From: DASVTR01 sp036382855
Lineage (GTDB): Bacteria; Acidobacteriota; Blastocatellia; Pyrinomonadales; Pyrinomonadaceae
DNA length: 64,000 nucleotides
Assembly: GCA_036382855.1 (NCBI GenBank)
Contig: DASVPO010000017.1
Location: forward strand, 1 to 64,000
Direction: 5' to 3'
The notes below the pieces were generated by a model. It saw only the letters and a list, made by a program, of their open reading frames with translations. It searched no databases and was not told the DNA's origin. The translations under genes and the position numbers were made by a program. How positions within the stretch are numbered: position 1 is the first letter of the stretch; each line of letters begins with the position of its first letter. This document shows positions 63,417-64,000 of this stretch, in pieces.

Positions 63417-64000
63417 ATGAATATGATGGAACATTCGATCTGGCTCTGGGTGGGTTTTGGCGCGTTCATACTGTTGATGCTGAGCCTCGACCTTGGGGTC
63501 TTCAGCCGGAAGGCTCACACGCCGACGTATAAAGAAGCGGCCATCTGGAGCGCGGTCTGGGTCTCGCTGGCGGCAATTTTTGCGGCCATCGTCTTCTATC
63601 ACATAGGACACCAGAAGGGCCTTGAGTTTGTCTCCGGCTATCTGATAGAGCTTTCGCTCTCGGTTGATAACCTGTTCGTCTTTCTGCTGATTTTCGCCTA
63701 CTTCAAAGTTCCTTCAAAATTCCAGCACCGTGTTCTCTTCTGGGGTGTGATGGGTGCGCTCGTGATGCGCATCACGATGATTTTTCTGGGCACGGCGCTT
63801 ATCACGCGCTTCCACTGGCTGATCTACATCTTCGGTGCGTTTCTGATTTTCACAGGACTCAAGATGTTCAGTCAGGAAGAGACTGAGATTCAGCCGGAAT
63901 CGAACCCGCTCGTTAAGCTCGTGACGCGATTCATACCGATTACGCGCCACTACGAAGGCGAAAAGTTTTTCACCGTCGAGAACGGCAAACGCACGGGCAC
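63417..64000 (+). CDS. TerC/Alx-family membrane protein (cut by window edge)
   Basis: ATG 63417 opens a frame reading MNMMEHSIWLWVGFGAFILLMLSLDLGVF and staying open to the window end (194 codons). The TerC signature is clear: ELSLSVDNLFVFLLIF with the conserved Asp-Asn, FQHRVLFWGVMGALVMR, and the helix GAFLIFTGLKMF. Members are implicated in metal (Mn2+, Ca2+) export and in tellurite or alkaline stress. The 120 bases upstream do not resemble the manganese riboswitch that precedes some homologues. Only the N-terminal part is visible. Confidence 0.93.
   Translation, partial: MNMMEHSIWLWVGFGAFILLMLSLDLGVFSRKAHTPTYKEAAIWSAVWVSLAAIFAAIVFYHIGHQKGLEFVSGYLIELSLSVDNLFVFLLIFAYFKVPSKFQHRVLFWGVMGALVMRITMIFLGTALITRFHWLIYIFGAFLIFTGLKMFSQEETEIQPESNPLVKLVTRFIPITRHYEGEKFFTVENGKRTG

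Overview
The window is a GC-rich, densely coded piece of bacterial chromosome. It most likely comes from an Acidobacteriota genome, probably class Blastocatellia. That assignment is inference. It rests on the str operon order, an ECF sigma factor of the TIGR02999 type next to a Ser/Thr kinase, several large multidomain Ser/Thr kinase and FHA proteins, and lipoproteins whose anchors are followed by Asn/Thr-rich linkers. There is no phage, transposase, CRISPR array, rRNA or convincing tRNA gene.

Layout. 1-3413 is the str operon read leftward (rpsL, rpsG, fusA, start of tuf). 4031-10486 holds small membrane and secreted proteins, queA, an SDR oxidoreductase, an NHL-repeat membrane protein and a CYCXC-family protein. 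10576-13077 is a probable copper or soft-metal pair: a His/Met-rich outer-membrane barrel and a Cys/His-rich secreted protein. 13238-17437 carries a NagZ-like GH3 enzyme, an RsbRD-N domain protein and a TlpA thioredoxin lipoprotein. 17601-27237 is a leftward four-gene signalling cluster: a Ser/Thr kinase fused to PEGA and formylglycine-generating-enzyme-like domains, a TPR protein, a zinc-ribbon membrane protein, and an ABC transporter with three FHA domains. 27778-39614 has mostly housekeeping genes (phosphodiesterase, TonB-like protein, leuS, DNase IV, ABC exporter with a cyclic-nucleotide-binding-like domain, membrane dipeptidase, ilvE). 39800-42625 is a lone SEFIR-NB-ARC-TPR protein, the best immune-gene candidate. 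43004-49427 has PilT, a DUF4344 metallopeptidase, an ECF sigma factor, a kinase fused to a lytic transglycosylase domain, and a divergent secreted copy of that transglycosylase. 49491-64000 holds a PD-(D/E)XK-like protein, a thiolase followed by a lipoprotein and two tandem paralogues, a DASS transporter, a beta-propeller protein, a PpiD-like foldase, a TIGR02587/TIGR02588 pair and the start of a TerC/Alx protein.

Two things stand out. First, at least twelve gene boundaries carry period-7 repeat arrays of four sequence families; most are arranged as two opposed arms forming long hairpins, and several supply the last codons or the stop codon of the adjoining gene. Second, the sigma factor / kinase-transglycosylase / secreted transglycosylase locus looks like a wall-sensing circuit in which the extracellular half of the receptor kinase also exists as a free secreted protein. 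The kinase-FGE / FHA-ABC cluster and the SEFIR STAND protein are also worth following up.
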